A stretch of DNA of 6,866 nt from MVYY01 sp012517575 (GTDB lineage Bacteria > Bacteroidota > Bacteroidia > Bacteroidales > Paludibacteraceae). The notes below the pieces were generated by a model that was given only the letters and a program-made list of their open reading frames with translations, searched no databases and was not told the origin of the DNA. The stretch is taken from the NCBI GenBank assembly GCA_031629035.1, contig JAVLUG010000024.1:1-6866 (forward strand). The letters run 5' to 3'. A program made the position numbers and the translations under genes. Positions 6,481 to 6,866 of the stretch are shown here, piece by piece (the first letter of the stretch is position 1; each line of letters begins with the position of its first letter).

Positions 6481-6740
6481 TAATGTGAGTTCAATAGATG
6501 AAGATGAATATTATACAAGCAATTATAAGTAAGATAATAAGGTTGATGAAAAGAAAGTATTCACATATTACGAAGGTTAGTTGTGTCTAATAAGGTCTTT
6601 ATATTCAGAAAACGAAACTTATTTTTTTAATAAAAACCTTAGTAACAACAATCAACAACAAGAATAAACCTTATTATCTTATTAATTATCAACTTTTGAT
6701 ATGATTAAAACAGGTAAATCGTTATACCGAACTCACGTTA
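6481..6740. mobile_element. MITE-like palindromic element, copy 2 (260 bp)
   Basis: The left end reads TAATGTGAGTTCAATAG and the reverse complement of the right end reads TAACGTGAGTTCGGTAT. The 3 bases outside each end are AGT (6478-6480 and 6741-6743), a possible target duplication at the same relative position as in copy 1. An inner pair, AAGATAATAAGGTT (left) and the mirrored AACCTTATTATCTT (right), continues the inverted repeat. Blocks shared with copy 1 in direct orientation include GAAAGTATTC / TGAAGTATTC on the left and CTTATTAATTATCAA and GAACTCACGTTA on the right. Compared with copy 1 it holds about 87 extra bases in the middle, containing another AATAAGG / CCTTA pair. No ORF is present. 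It is interpreted as a non-autonomous transposable element or long palindromic intergenic repeat. Confidence 0.75.
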
Positions 6741-6745
6741 AGTAT

Positions 6746-6866
6746 AGTACTCCCCAAAAATTAGACCACTTGTTAAGTTGAAAAAAATGACTAAATTAGT
6801 GGCAATTATGAAAGCAACAAGAAGAAAATTTTCAGCAGGCTTTAAAGCCAAAGTTGCCATTGAGGC
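6746..6866 (+). mobile_element. Left end of an IS3-family insertion sequence, cut by the window
   Basis: A terminal-repeat-like sequence (about 6748-6770, with CCCCAAAAATTAGAC) precedes an ORF start that looks like IS3-family OrfA. IS3-family ends commonly contain a C-run followed by AAAA and a TTAGAC- or TTGGAC-like block, so this fits. The exact left border is uncertain by several bases because the right end lies outside the window. It sits about 5 bp from the end of palindromic element copy 2. Confidence 0.65.
6787..6866 (+). CDS. IS3-family transposase OrfA, N-terminal fragment (partial)
   Basis: The frame is open from the ATG at 6787 to the window end, 26 full codons. The peptide contains KATRRKFSAGFKAKVAIE, typical of the start of IS3/IS911-type OrfA (compare the common pattern RRKFSAEFKAKVALEAL), which leads into a helix-turn-helix DNA-binding domain. 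Family similarity begins at the second Met (6808), so 6808 may be the true start; MTKLVAI before it is not characteristic. In complete members, OrfA is followed by OrfB with a DDE integrase core, joined by -1 frameshifting; neither the rest of OrfA nor OrfB is visible here. The gene is cut by the window edge, not visibly broken. Confidence 0.75.
   Translation, partial: MTKLVAIMKATRRKFSAGFKAKVAIE

Overview
The window looks like part of a Bacteroidota chromosome: AT-rich, with long AT-rich intergenic stretches and protein families essentially confined to that phylum (SprB repeats, the CHU_C gliding/type IX sorting domain, a PorP/SprF outer-membrane protein, and a TPR/PD40/OmpA protein of PorE-like architecture). 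The genus cannot be told from the sequence. All five complete genes are on the + strand.

Layout. 1-316: non-coding, with a candidate Bacteroidota-type promoter before the first gene. 317-1510 and 1588-2181: two exported proteins whose C-terminal parts are SprB-type repeats; neither has a recognisable type IX sorting domain, and both stop at the same point of the repeat (GC...CP-stop). 2182-2418: non-coding, almost filled by a 173-bp palindromic, MITE-like element (2215-2387). 2419-3069, 3100-4065 and 4104-6320: a tight three-gene run encoding a small secreted protein (one SprB-like repeat plus a CHU_C / type B T9SS signal), a PorP/SprF outer-membrane protein, and a peptidoglycan-binding TPR-PD40-CRD-OmpA protein. 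6321-6480: nothing recognised. 6481-6740: a second, longer (260 bp) copy of the same element in the same orientation. From about 6746 to the window end: the left end and first codons of an IS3-family insertion sequence.

How the genes may work together (inference from families and order): the CHU_C protein is the likely type IX substrate, the PorP/SprF protein its outer-membrane partner for export or surface retention, and the OmpA-family protein the link to peptidoglycan. The two upstream SprB-repeat proteins may be further surface or periplasmic parts of the same assembly. Each of the three repeat proteins begins or ends at the same phase of the repeat, as if one larger SprB-like adhesin were divided among separate polypeptides. 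The two related palindromic elements bracket the CHU_C-PorP-OmpA block, each with a matching 3-bp direct repeat at its ends, which is the clearest sign of mobile DNA here apart from the IS3 end.
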